A stretch of 64,000 nucleotides of DNA. Origin: JAYREN01 sp963663375 (GTDB lineage Bacteria; Acidobacteriota; Holophagae; Holophagales; Holophagaceae). The position numbers and the translations under genes were made by a program. Under the pieces are notes generated by a model that saw only the letters and a program-made list of their open reading frames with translations, ran no database searches and was not told the origin of the DNA. How positions within the stretch are numbered: the stretch's first letter is position 1; every line of letters starts with the position of its first letter. The stretch spans positions 2,356,001-2,420,000 of the forward strand of contig OY760195.1 in assembly GCA_963663375.1 (NCBI GenBank). Reading direction: 5' to 3'. Shown here piece by piece: positions 9,054 to 16,669 of this stretch.

Positions 9054-9738
9054 TCTGTCCATCGTACTGCCTTCGTACCGGGAGGCTGAGAATCTGACCT
9101 TCCTCCTTCCACAGCTGACCGAAGTCCTCGAGGCCCTTGGCGTTGCCTACGAGGTGCTGGTGGTGGACACCCCGGAGCCGTTGGACGAGACGCCGCGCGT
9201 TGCCTCAGAAAATCGCGCGACCCATCTCTGTCGGAGGGGCGGAGACCGCTACGGGGATGCCTATCGCACCGGTATTTCTGCATCGCGAGGGACCTTTGTG
9301 CTGTTCATGGATGCGGATGGCTCCCATCCACCCTCTTTCGTCGCAACCCTGTGGGCGGCTCGGGAAGAGGCGGATGTCGTCATGGCCTCTCGGTACGTAT
9401 CGGGTGGCGAGAACCGAAACGGGGCCATTTCCGTAGGGATGAGCCGTCTCCTCAACGCAATTTTCGGCAGGGTTCTGGGGATTGCCTGCCATGACTTGTC
9501 CAACAGCTACAAACTCTACCGGGGTGATCAGCTCCGTGCCCTCACCCTGCGGTGTGCCAATTTCGACGTGATCCCCGAGATCCTGCTCAAGTTGCACCGA
9601 GCTTACCCGAAGCTCCAAATTCTGGAAGTACCCTTCCAATTCGAGCGCCGGGTTTTCGGAGAGAGCAAGCGCAGTCTGGTCTGGTTTATGACTACCTACC
9701 TGTGGACCCTGGTCCGTCTGAGATTCTCATCCAAGTGA
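9046..9738 (+). CDS. Family 2 glycosyltransferase (dolichol-phosphate-mannose-synthase-like)
   Basis: About 230 residues from the ATG at 9046. A GTG at 9034 in the same frame is also possible. The frame overlaps the end of the epimerase gene. The GT-A fold shows as SIVLPSYREAENL at the N-terminus and the metal-binding DADGSHPP, followed by a Y/RY-V-GG-N block. No C-terminal membrane segments are present. Given the context it probably adds a dideoxyhexose or another sugar to a lipid carrier or growing O-unit. Donor and acceptor cannot be read from the sequence. It converges on the aldolase gene 19 bases downstream. Confidence 0.85.
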   Translation: MIDLSIVLPSYREAENLTFLLPQLTEVLEALGVAYEVLVVDTPEPLDETPRVASENRATHLCRRGGDRYGDAYRTGISASRGTFVLFMDADGSHPPSFVATLWAAREEADVVMASRYVSGGENRNGAISVGMSRLLNAIFGRVLGIACHDLSNSYKLYRGDQLRALTLRCANFDVIPEILLKLHRAYPKLQILEVPFQFERRVFGESKRSLVWFMTTYLWTLVRLRFSSK

Positions 9739-9757
9739 TCTCGTGTGGTCGCTGGGC

Positions 9758-10573
9758 CTAATTGAAACTACCGCCCGCATCCTCAATTAACTTGCGGTAG
9801 CGACTCTCCAGCATCTCGATCCGTATGTTGTCCTCGCGATGGATCAGGCCGTAGAAATCCCGCTTGTTCTTCAGCCACATCAGTTCGAATCCAACGGCCT
9901 TCAGGATGCCCTTTTCGTAGTCGCCGTTCATGGCTTCGGGGCACGCGAAGATGACCTTCCGGGTCTCGTACCTGGCAATACTGCCCGCCGAAAATCGATG
10001 GAGGAAGGGCACCGTCTCCTTGGAGACGCCGCCGCCAATGACCACTTCCAGTCCGTACTTCTTCGCCTCGAGAATCACCCGAGAGGCGATGTCGAAAATA
10101 CGATCGGAGTTGACATCTTCCCGAGTCAATCCGAGGGACCCGGTGAGGTCTACGCGTCCAAGGACAATTCCGGAAAGGCCTGATATATCGTATTTGCCCA
10201 GAACCTCTTCGATGTTGTCACAGGCGGTGTAGGTTTCAATGTTCACCAGAAATTGAACCGTGTCGAATTCATCGGCAGGGAAAGCCGTTCTGGCGGAGGC
10301 CAGGTACTTTTTCAGAGCATATGCCGATTCGATCATGGGGCCGACGATGTGGGTGACCCCGATGGATCGGGCATCGTAGAAATCCTTAAGGGCCTCGCAG
10401 CCGCCGATCTTGATCGTCAAATCCAGTCCGGCTTTGGTGATCACCTCTTTGAGGCGAAGAGCCTCTTCGAGACGCGTACCCTCCGCCTCGAATTCCGCCT
10501 TCACGCCGACCACATGATGATTTTCACGAAGGTCACGCAACTGATCTACCATGCGTTTTTCTAGAGGGTTCAC
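9758..10573 (-). CDS. HpcH/HpaI-type aldolase/citrate-lyase family protein in a sugar operon
   Basis: 271 residues. A TIM-barrel lyase family is indicated by NIETYTACDNIEEV (metal ligand Glu 113) and LGRVDLTGSLG (metal ligand Asp 142), the two conserved metal-site blocks of HpcH/HpaI and citrate-lyase beta proteins. Such enzymes cleave or form C-C bonds using pyruvate or acyl enolates. It is the last gene of the minus-strand operon TPP enzyme-SDR-cyclase-aldolase, 23 bases after the cyclase, so it probably makes or processes a carbon-chain-extended sugar precursor. The substrate is unknown. Its position among polysaccharide genes argues against an aromatic-catabolism role. Confidence 0.75.
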   Translation of the reverse strand: MNPLEKRMVDQLRDLRENHHVVGVKAEFEAEGTRLEEALRLKEVITKAGLDLTIKIGGCEALKDFYDARSIGVTHIVGPMIESAYALKKYLASARTAFPADEFDTVQFLVNIETYTACDNIEEVLGKYDISGLSGIVLGRVDLTGSLGLTREDVNSDRIFDIASRVILEAKKYGLEVVIGGGVSKETVPFLHRFSAGSIARYETRKVIFACPEAMNGDYEKGILKAVGFELMWLKNKRDFYGLIHREDNIRIEMLESRYRKLIEDAGGSFN

Positions 10574-10596
10574 GGTCGGCTCCTGGAGCAGGGTTC

Positions 10597-11676
10597 TCAG
10601 AGATTAGGAAGTTCGGAGGCGAAGAATGCGCCGAGAATGGGTTCAAGCTCGCGCTCGATACTCAGCGACCGCTTCTCCATGGCGCCAAAACCGCAGGTCA
10701 AGATGCAAGTGACTCCAGGGTCGGCATTTTTTTTGTCGTGGCGCATGGCCTGAAGAACAGCACTCAGGCTTGATGGATCGAGAAGTCGGCCGTAGGGGAT
10801 GCACCAGGGAGACAGTTTTTCTCTAATGTCATGGTAGTGCTCCCAGGGGACCATTTCCAGGTGAGCCGAGGCGAAGGTGGCCGCAAGAATGCCCAGGCTG
10901 ACGCCGATGCCATGGGGGATTCCATAGTGGGTGGCAGATTCAAAGGCGTGGCCAAAGGTGTGCCCGTAATTGAGCAGGTTGCGGCGCCCACGATCGAATT
11001 CATCTTCTTCAATGTAATTCTTCTTGGTGGCAAGGGATCTGGAAACCCATTTCTCAAGGAGGGAGGGATTCTCGGGCAAACAGGAAAGATCGGCGACCAG
11101 CTCCTCGAACTCTCGCTGGCCCACGAGCAGAGCGAGTTTTAGCATTTCGCCAATCCCAGAACGAATCTGGTCCCAGGGTAGCGTGCCGAGCACCGAATGG
11201 GTCATCAGCACGCGATGAGGTGCGTAAAAGGATCCGATCTGGTTCTTGAAGGGTCCGATGTTGATTGAGCTTTTGCTGCCGATGCAGCTATCGGCCTGGG
11301 CCAACAGCGTGGTTGGGATTAGCTCCCAGTGGATCCCTCGTGCGAGGGTTGTGGCAATGAAGCACCCGATATCCTGCATCACGCCACCGCCGATTACCAC
11401 GAGGTTTCCGTTGCGCTTGAGGCCCTTTTCGATGAACTGGAGGAATACGGGGGCTATAGCCTCGTAAGACTTCTGTTCTTCTGTGGCGTTGAGGACCACC
11501 GATCGGTTTTCCGGCAGGAATGCGGCGAGATCTGAGTAAAGTGCAATGAGATTTCGATCCACCAGGAAATGGGTCTGCTCTGGTTGAGTCACCGCACCGA
11601 GGGCTGCAGCGAGAGTCGAGAATTCTTCCACGGTGTAGGTGTGAGATCGGCTTTGAATGGCTAGCCCTAGAGGCAC
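10597..11676 (-). CDS. 3-dehydroquinate-synthase-like sugar phosphate cyclase
   Basis: 359 residues from GTG 11676. The open frame extends much further upstream, but that part is an out-of-frame reading of the SDR gene. NAD-binding GGGVMQDIG (97-105), PTTLLAQADS and the Zn ligands Glu 177 (GIGEMLK), His 243 (GHTFGHAFE) and His 255 (IPHG) match dehydroquinate synthase. The block after the DS motif reads GSKSSINIGPFKNQIG, so the usual NHP of dehydroquinate synthases is absent. This fits a variant cyclase such as those making cyclitols from heptose or hexose phosphates. The operon context (TPP enzyme, SDR, aldolase) supports a sugar role rather than aromatic amino acid synthesis. The start lies within the 3' end of the SDR gene (10-base overlap). 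Confidence 0.8.
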   Translation of the reverse strand: MPLGLAIQSRSHTYTVEEFSTLAAALGAVTQPEQTHFLVDRNLIALYSDLAAFLPENRSVVLNATEEQKSYEAIAPVFLQFIEKGLKRNGNLVVIGGGVMQDIGCFIATTLARGIHWELIPTTLLAQADSCIGSKSSINIGPFKNQIGSFYAPHRVLMTHSVLGTLPWDQIRSGIGEMLKLALLVGQREFEELVADLSCLPENPSLLEKWVSRSLATKKNYIEEDEFDRGRRNLLNYGHTFGHAFESATHYGIPHGIGVSLGILAATFASAHLEMVPWEHYHDIREKLSPWCIPYGRLLDPSSLSAVLQAMRHDKKNADPGVTCILTCGFGAMEKRSLSIERELEPILGAFFASELPNL

Positions 11677-12347
11677 GTGAAGCCTCCGTCGGCCGCCACC
11701 ACTTGTCCAGTCATGTAGGTGTTCTCTTCGGAGACCAAGAAGCTCGCGAGCTTGGCCAGTTCGTCCACTCCGGCTAGGCGGCGGAGGGGAATGGTGGCGC
11801 AGATCGCCCCCAAGGCCTCGGGGGAGTTGTTCTGTCGCGTCAAGGCGGTATCCACGTAGCCAGGGGCCAGCGCGTTGACGATCACGCCGGAAGGCCCGAA
11901 TTCTACGGCGGCGCTTCGCGTCAGCGCGTTGATCGCCGCCTTGGTCATGGAATAGGCGACTCGACGCTCCTTGGTAACGAGACTGAAGATCGAGGATACG
12001 TTCAGGATCCGGCCCCAACTCCGGGCGGCCATCTGCGGCCCATAGGTTTGAGTCAACCGCAGCGCGGCGGAAAGATTGGTCTGAACCATGTCGGCCCAGG
12101 TGGACTCATCGAGATCCTCGAGGCCGCGTAGATGGTTGATGCCAGCGTTATTGATCAGGATATCCACTGGTAAATCCGAATGAGCCACCAGCCATTTCTC
12201 CAAGGATTCTTTATCGGCCAGATCCAGTTCGGACCGGGGAGGAGCGATGACCCGAATTCCGCTGCGGCTCAGCTCGTCCTGGATGGCGGCACCAATCCCC
12301 CGGGCCCCCCCCGTCAACAAGGCAGTCCGATTTCGAGGGCTAGGCAT
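11667..12347 (-). CDS. Short-chain dehydrogenase/reductase (FabG-like) in the TPP-cyclase operon
   Basis: 226 residues from the ATG at 12347, which has a strong AAGGAGGA ribosome-binding site. Classical SDR: LTGGARGIG coenzyme loop, NNAG (INNAGINHL), catalytic Ser in NVSSIFS and YSMTK as YxxxK, and a C-terminal VDGGF-type tail (AADGGFTCL). It could reduce or oxidise a sugar or cyclitol intermediate. The start overlaps the upstream TPP gene by eight bases and its end overlaps the cyclase start, so all three are probably co-translated. A fatty-acid FabG role is less likely because of the neighbours. Confidence 0.88.
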   Translation of the reverse strand: MPSPRNRTALLTGGARGIGAAIQDELSRSGIRVIAPPRSELDLADKESLEKWLVAHSDLPVDILINNAGINHLRGLEDLDESTWADMVQTNLSAALRLTQTYGPQMAARSWGRILNVSSIFSLVTKERRVAYSMTKAAINALTRSAAVEFGPSGVIVNALAPGYVDTALTRQNNSPEALGAICATIPLRRLAGVDELAKLASFLVSEENTYMTGQVVAADGGFTCL

Positions 12348-14136
12348 TCGGATCCTCCTTAGGGGAGAGCATATTGGAAGCGAAGGCCTCACGGGTCAAG
12401 AAGGGCGCCATGTCCTCCAGGGGCGATGAAACCATGCGGCCATTTGGAAGTTTCCGAGAGGACAGCTTGGGCTCAAAGGCATAGTCGGTCTTAAGAAGCA
12501 CTTCCCAAATGACTGGCCCATCCAGATGCTGGACATAAGTCTGGTGCTCGGCCAGTTCCTGGAGGCTCTGCGTCCGCACGAACGGCATTCCATACGCGGA
12601 GGCCAGTTTCTCCATGTCCGGGAACCCCAGACCCGAGGCCGTACTGCAGCCGTATTCGGAATCGAAAAAGTTGGCCTGAGTCTGGCGAATGGAGGCGTAG
12701 CCGCCGTTGTTCAAGTAGACCAGTTTGATGGGAAAGCGGTTTTGCATGACGGTGGCTAGTTCCTGCAGGTTCATTTGCAGGCTGCCATCCCCCGCAAGGC
12801 ACCATACCGTGCGATCCGAGTCGGCCGCCGCCCCAATGGCAGCGGGAAGATCGAAACCCATGGACGCGCAGCCGCTGTTCCAGAAATAGCGCTGCCCCTC
12901 GCGGACCACGCCCGCCTGAAACAGCACGACGCAGGCGCTTCCGTTGCCTGCTACCACCGTGGCATCCGCCGCCAGGGCTCGCGTGAAACGTTCCATGAAC
13001 GGGTATGGCTGGATTCGTTCGGAATCCACTAGGTGGTCCGGGACCACCACCGGGTTCAGTTGGGTGCGCTCGCGAGCCCAGTCCCGCCACTTCCGTCTGT
13101 CCGGGAGGTGGGTGGCATCCTCGACGAGGGAGAGGAATTCAGGAAGGAAATACCCAAGGTCCGCCTGGATTCTATGGGTCGCTTGGAAGGTGGGTTTCGC
13201 CAGCTCCGCAGCGTCGATGTCCACGGCTACCGTGATGGCCCGATGCGCGAAGTTCTCCCAGTTATAGCTCACCTGGCGGACGTTGTTGCGCGTCCCCAGA
13301 AAGAGCACCAGGTCCGCATTCTGGAGGGTGAAATTCCCGCCGCGAGTCCCCAGGGTGCCGATGCGACCCGCGTAGCACGGATGATCATCCGGGATCAGAT
13401 CGAATCCGTTGAAGGTGGTTAGAACTGGGACTTTCAGCCTGTCCAGGAGTCGATGCAGGGTGGGGATCTGCTGGGCCAGACGGATCCCGTGTCCGGCGAC
13501 CACCACAGGGCGTTGGCTATCGAGGAGCAGCCCCAAGAGAAAATGGAGCGAAGGCGTCGGCCCCTCGGAAACCTCGGGCATGAATCCCTCGAGGCTCGAC
13601 TCGTCGATGTCCGCTCCCTGGATATCCATGGGCACATCGATCCAGACGGGCCCCATCCGGCCCGCAGTCACCAGGTGAAATGCTCGTTCGAGCTCCTTTC
13701 GGATTTGAGTCGGGTCTTTCACGCTGACCGCATGTTTCGTCAGAGGGCGCACGATGGGGATGATGTCCACCTCCTGGTCGCCCAGTTGGCGAAGGGGCAA
13801 CTCGCGGCAACAGTCCAGCGTGGTGGTCTGCTTCACCTGTCCCGAGATATAGATGGCGGGGATGCTGTCGGTCCACTGGCCCATCAGCCCCGTGAGGGTA
13901 TTCAACCCACCGGGGCCCGTCGTGACATTGACGACCCCGATCTGTTCAGTGGCTCGGTACAAGCCCTCGGCCGCGATGGCGCAGGCCTGCTCATGATGGT
14001 TGTAGATAACCTTGAAGGGGGCCGATCGGGCAAAGGCGTCGTTCAAGTGCATGGCGCCGCCGCCCGTGACCATGAAGACATGCCTGACGCCAAGCTCGTA
14101 GAGCCGTCGTGCGATGTAGTCACTGACTCTGGTCAT
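12340..14136 (-). CDS. Thiamine-diphosphate-dependent enzyme, acetolactate-synthase-like
   Basis: 598 residues from the ATG at 14136. A TTG twelve bases upstream is the alternative. Three-domain POX/ALS architecture: the N-terminal pyrimidine-binding domain has the catalytic Glu 49 (YNHHEQAC), and the C-terminal domain has the cofactor motif GDGSLQMN ending in NNGGY. It is the first gene of the operon with an SDR, a cyclase and an aldolase. In Yersinia the TPP enzyme YerE transfers an acetyl unit from pyruvate to CDP-4-keto-3,6-dideoxyglucose to build yersiniose. The rfbFGH genes nearby make the same acceptor, so a similar role is plausible. True acetolactate synthase is less likely without an ilvN or ilvC neighbour. 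Confidence 0.85.
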   Translation of the reverse strand: MTRVSDYIARRLYELGVRHVFMVTGGGAMHLNDAFARSAPFKVIYNHHEQACAIAAEGLYRATEQIGVVNVTTGPGGLNTLTGLMGQWTDSIPAIYISGQVKQTTTLDCCRELPLRQLGDQEVDIIPIVRPLTKHAVSVKDPTQIRKELERAFHLVTAGRMGPVWIDVPMDIQGADIDESSLEGFMPEVSEGPTPSLHFLLGLLLDSQRPVVVAGHGIRLAQQIPTLHRLLDRLKVPVLTTFNGFDLIPDDHPCYAGRIGTLGTRGGNFTLQNADLVLFLGTRNNVRQVSYNWENFAHRAITVAVDIDAAELAKPTFQATHRIQADLGYFLPEFLSLVEDATHLPDRRKWRDWARERTQLNPVVVPDHLVDSERIQPYPFMERFTRALAADATVVAGNGSACVVLFQAGVVREGQRYFWNSGCASMGFDLPAAIGAAADSDRTVWCLAGDGSLQMNLQELATVMQNRFPIKLVYLNNGGYASIRQTQANFFDSEYGCSTASGLGFPDMEKLASAYGMPFVRTQSLQELAEHQTYVQHLDGPVIWEVLLKTDYAFEPKLSSRKLPNGRMVSSPLEDMAPFLTREAFASNMLSPKEDPNA

Positions 14137-14255
14137 GAGGATTCCCAAACCGAAACCATGAGTCTACCGACAAAGGGAGCTTACCCAGACCAGATGGCAG
14201 TAAGCTGAGGTAAGAGGGCGCGGATCGTCCTTGAAGGCGGGGGTAGAGATCTTTT

Positions 14256-15272
14256 ATGTGTCCTTCTTTGGAGACGGCATGGCTCGATGCGCAAAAGAAG
14301 CTGGTCTTCCCTTCTGGTAAGCGCCATCCCTACTACATCGCGGCACCGTCGTGGGGCAGGGGCGATTCTGCCGGAGTTCGAGCACTTTACCTGCTCTGCC
14401 ATGCCTTGAACCGCACCGGGCAATCGGCTTACATCATCTTTCCCTCGCGCAGAAAGCGCAGGGTGCCGCTAGACCTCTTGACCCCCATCCTTACGGATGA
14501 CATGGCACGGCACCATTTTTATGAAGGCTTGGTGCCAATTCTCGTTTACCCGGAAGTGACCTTCGGCAATCCCTTTAGGGGGGCTGTGGTCGCTCGGTGG
14601 ATTCTTAATTTCCCCGGGCTTTTGGGTGGTGACATCCGGTATGACTCCAGTGAACTTCTGTTCGGCTACTCGAGTGAGTTGGCCGAAGCAGCAGGATCCG
14701 GGAACGTCCTGCACGTGCCCACTATAGACACACGGGTGTTCCATCCGTGCATTTCTGTACAAAATCGGAGTGGTGCCTGCTTTTATGCACACAAGTTTCG
14801 GAAGGCACATCCCGAGGCCCCCCTTTTTCCCATCACGGAAGGGGCGACGGAAATCACCAAGGGCCTTCCCCATTCCCAGACGCCTCAGCAGATCGCCGAA
14901 CTCTTTCGGCGTTCCGAGGTCTTCTTTGCATACGAGAATACCATCCTGGTATTCGAGGCCATTCTCTGTGGCTGTCCGGCGGTCCTCCTCCCTAATGTCC
15001 ACTTGACCTGCCCCATCGGGCGAGAGGAGCTTGGGTCGGATGGCTATTCCTGGGGTGCTGAGCCGGAAAGTGTGGCCCGCGCCAAGGCCACAGTCGCACA
15101 AGGTGCGCTCAACTTCCTAAAGACCTACGACATCTTCTGGGAGCAACTGGACCAGTTTGTTGCCATGACTCAAGCTCAGGCTTCGACAGTAGGTTACGTG
15201 CATCGTATCAAAATTCCATCCTGGTGGCGGCGAATCGGCAACCGCCTCAACTTGCGACTCGGGCGAATCTGA
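14256..15272 (+). CDS. Putative glycosyltransferase, GT4-like, locus-specific
   Basis: 338 residues without a membrane segment. I do not recognise a precise family. The C-terminal half has a GT-B flavour: HVPTIDTRVFHP, then FFAYENTILVFEAILCGCPAVLLPN, where Glu and the C-G-C-P-A-V strand resemble the nucleotide-sugar-binding end of GT1/GT4 proteins. The N-terminal half begins after a PYYIAAPSWGRGDSAGVRAL strand typical of a Rossmann-like acceptor domain. It is transcribed divergently from the TPP enzyme. Function as a sugar transferase is inferred from these motifs and from its position among O-antigen genes. Confidence 0.6.
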   Translation: MCPSLETAWLDAQKKLVFPSGKRHPYYIAAPSWGRGDSAGVRALYLLCHALNRTGQSAYIIFPSRRKRRVPLDLLTPILTDDMARHHFYEGLVPILVYPEVTFGNPFRGAVVARWILNFPGLLGGDIRYDSSELLFGYSSELAEAAGSGNVLHVPTIDTRVFHPCISVQNRSGACFYAHKFRKAHPEAPLFPITEGATEITKGLPHSQTPQQIAELFRRSEVFFAYENTILVFEAILCGCPAVLLPNVHLTCPIGREELGSDGYSWGAEPESVARAKATVAQGALNFLKTYDIFWEQLDQFVAMTQAQASTVGYVHRIKIPSWWRRIGNRLNLRLGRI

Positions 15273-15612
15273 CCAAAGTGAAGTTGGTATTTGTGGGACG
15301 TGTTGTCGGGAAAGCCTCAATTTACTGGAGATCACGATAAATCGGCGGTAATACTGGCCGATTTTGGATGGGATGATGTGCATTATGTTCTTGGGGGTGC
15401 CGCTGTGAAATGCTTGTCATTGTCAAGTATGATAAAGCCCTTTCCGGGAATCAAGCAGCATTGCTTCTCTTGCAGCATGGGGCCGCCATATGTGGTTTTG
15501 GCATGTAAATAACAGGACCTCACCCATACCCACTTTTTGAGTTTTCGGAGCGGGCACCCGACCACCGCAGCTAGACCCACTGGTAGTATCTGCCCGCTAA
15601 TCATTATTCTCA
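15273..15612. other. 340-base gene-free stretch within the glycosyltransferase block
   Basis: This gap lies between two plus-strand transferase genes and is AT-richer than its flanks. The short frames in it show no recognisable domain, ribosome-binding site or codon pattern. No strong terminator hairpin, transposon end or tRNA was seen. It could be the eroded remains of a lost gene, or a promoter region for the GT2 gene downstream. Confidence 0.4.
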
Positions 15613-16605
15613 ATGGAGACAACTGGGGCTGGCACCACTATCCGGCACCACACCCTTCAATGCCGCACAAACTCCCCGAACTATGTTCGAGAATTTTTGA
15701 GTCTTACATTGTTACACATTCCCACAATTCAGGAAAACACTACGCCCGCCGTGGTCCTGGTCCACTTCGGAGATCCCGGTCCCACCAAGCGGTGTGTGCG
15801 GTCTCTCGCTCAGCACGAGTCCTTTCCTCACAGGGTAATCGTTGTCGATCATGGTCCCGGGGATGGATTGATTGCGGCCCTAGATGGCATCCACTCAAAC
15901 CTCTTGGTGCTTCCGGCGCATGAGAACCTTGGCTTTGGGTCTGGTTGTAATCTGGGAGCCGGGAGGGCCTTTGCGGAAGGCGCCGAAGGCGTCTGGTTTT
16001 TAAACAACGATGCTTTCATTGCAACCCCTCTTGTCGGAGGGCTTCTGAGGCTGGCCCGGAGTCACCCAGAGGTTGCCTTCTGGGGGCACACACAACAGGA
16101 GGGCGATCGCCGCATTGGCGCAGATTTGCACCCTCGTTGGTATGCAGTCAACCTCCCTCCTCCTCCTCCTCCACCTCCCCCGGGCGGGTGCACCTACCTT
16201 TCCGCGAGAGAGAGTCTGAGTGGCGCCTCCCTGTTCGTTTCACGCCGGCAGTGGGAACGGATCGGGCCGTGGCCCTCGGATTTTTTCCTTTACTATGAAG
16301 ATGCCGCCTACTGTCATCGAGCGCACCGCCTGGGTCTGCACCTCGTCCTCTTGGAGTGTCCAATTTTTCACAATCGTGGAACCACCACAGGAAAGAGGTC
16401 GCCGTTGACAACCTTCTACGGCGTTAGGAACCGTTTACTCCTGCACCGTGACATCCACCCCGGCCAGAGCCTCGCTCGTGCATTCATGGGGCTGAATCTT
16501 CTCCAAAAGCGCGTTTTTCAATTCCGATGGGCAATGCTTAAGCCTACCTTGGATGGTCTCCGGGCGGCCGCGTTGAACCATCGCGGCAGGGATCCGCGCT
16601 ACTGA
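15613..16605 (+). CDS. Family 2 glycosyltransferase (rhamnosyltransferase-like), start uncertain
   Basis: Up to 330 residues. The GT2 domain begins at PAVVLVHFGDPGPTKRC, about 45 residues into the frame, so the true start may be TTG at 15709 rather than the ATG at 15613. Seen are HENLGFGSGCNLG (nucleotide-sugar site), the metal site FLNNDAF and the C-terminal block FFLYYEDAAYCHRAHRLG, all typical of the WbbL/rhamnosyltransferase group. A run of nine prolines interrupts the domain at 16156-16182. It probably adds a sugar to the O-unit in the cytoplasm. It converges on the heptosyltransferase-like gene at 16670. Confidence 0.8.
   Translation: METTGAGTTIRHHTLQCRTNSPNYVREFLSLTLLHIPTIQENTTPAVVLVHFGDPGPTKRCVRSLAQHESFPHRVIVVDHGPGDGLIAALDGIHSNLLVLPAHENLGFGSGCNLGAGRAFAEGAEGVWFLNNDAFIATPLVGGLLRLARSHPEVAFWGHTQQEGDRRIGADLHPRWYAVNLPPPPPPPPPGGCTYLSARESLSGASLFVSRRQWERIGPWPSDFFLYYEDAAYCHRAHRLGLHLVLLECPIFHNRGTTTGKRSPLTTFYGVRNRLLLHRDIHPGQSLARAFMGLNLLQKRVFQFRWAMLKPTLDGLRAAALNHRGRDPRY
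16156..16182 (+). repeat. CCT-rich tract encoding nine consecutive prolines
   Basis: Five perfect CCT codons followed by CCA, CCT, CCC and CCG encode a polyproline run inside the GT2 gene. Unit length is three bases, so slippage would change proline number without a frameshift. Such a run would stall ribosomes and normally depends on EF-P. Confidence 0.8.
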
Positions 16606-16669
16606 CCTATTTTATGGCGGCCTGCCCTCCTAGGAACCCCTGGCGCCCGAGTGGCGGGGCCCTTGCCCA

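Noticed and set aside
11677..12018. The extended upstream start of the cyclase frame.
   Set aside because: The first about 114 residues are Arg/Gly-rich and overlap the SDR gene out of frame. Only the part from the GTG at 11676 resembles the cyclase family.
12340..14136. Branched-chain amino acid acetolactate synthase (ilvB).
   Set aside because: No ilvN, ilvC or ilvD nearby, and the operon context is polysaccharide synthesis. A true ilvB cannot be fully excluded without phylogeny.
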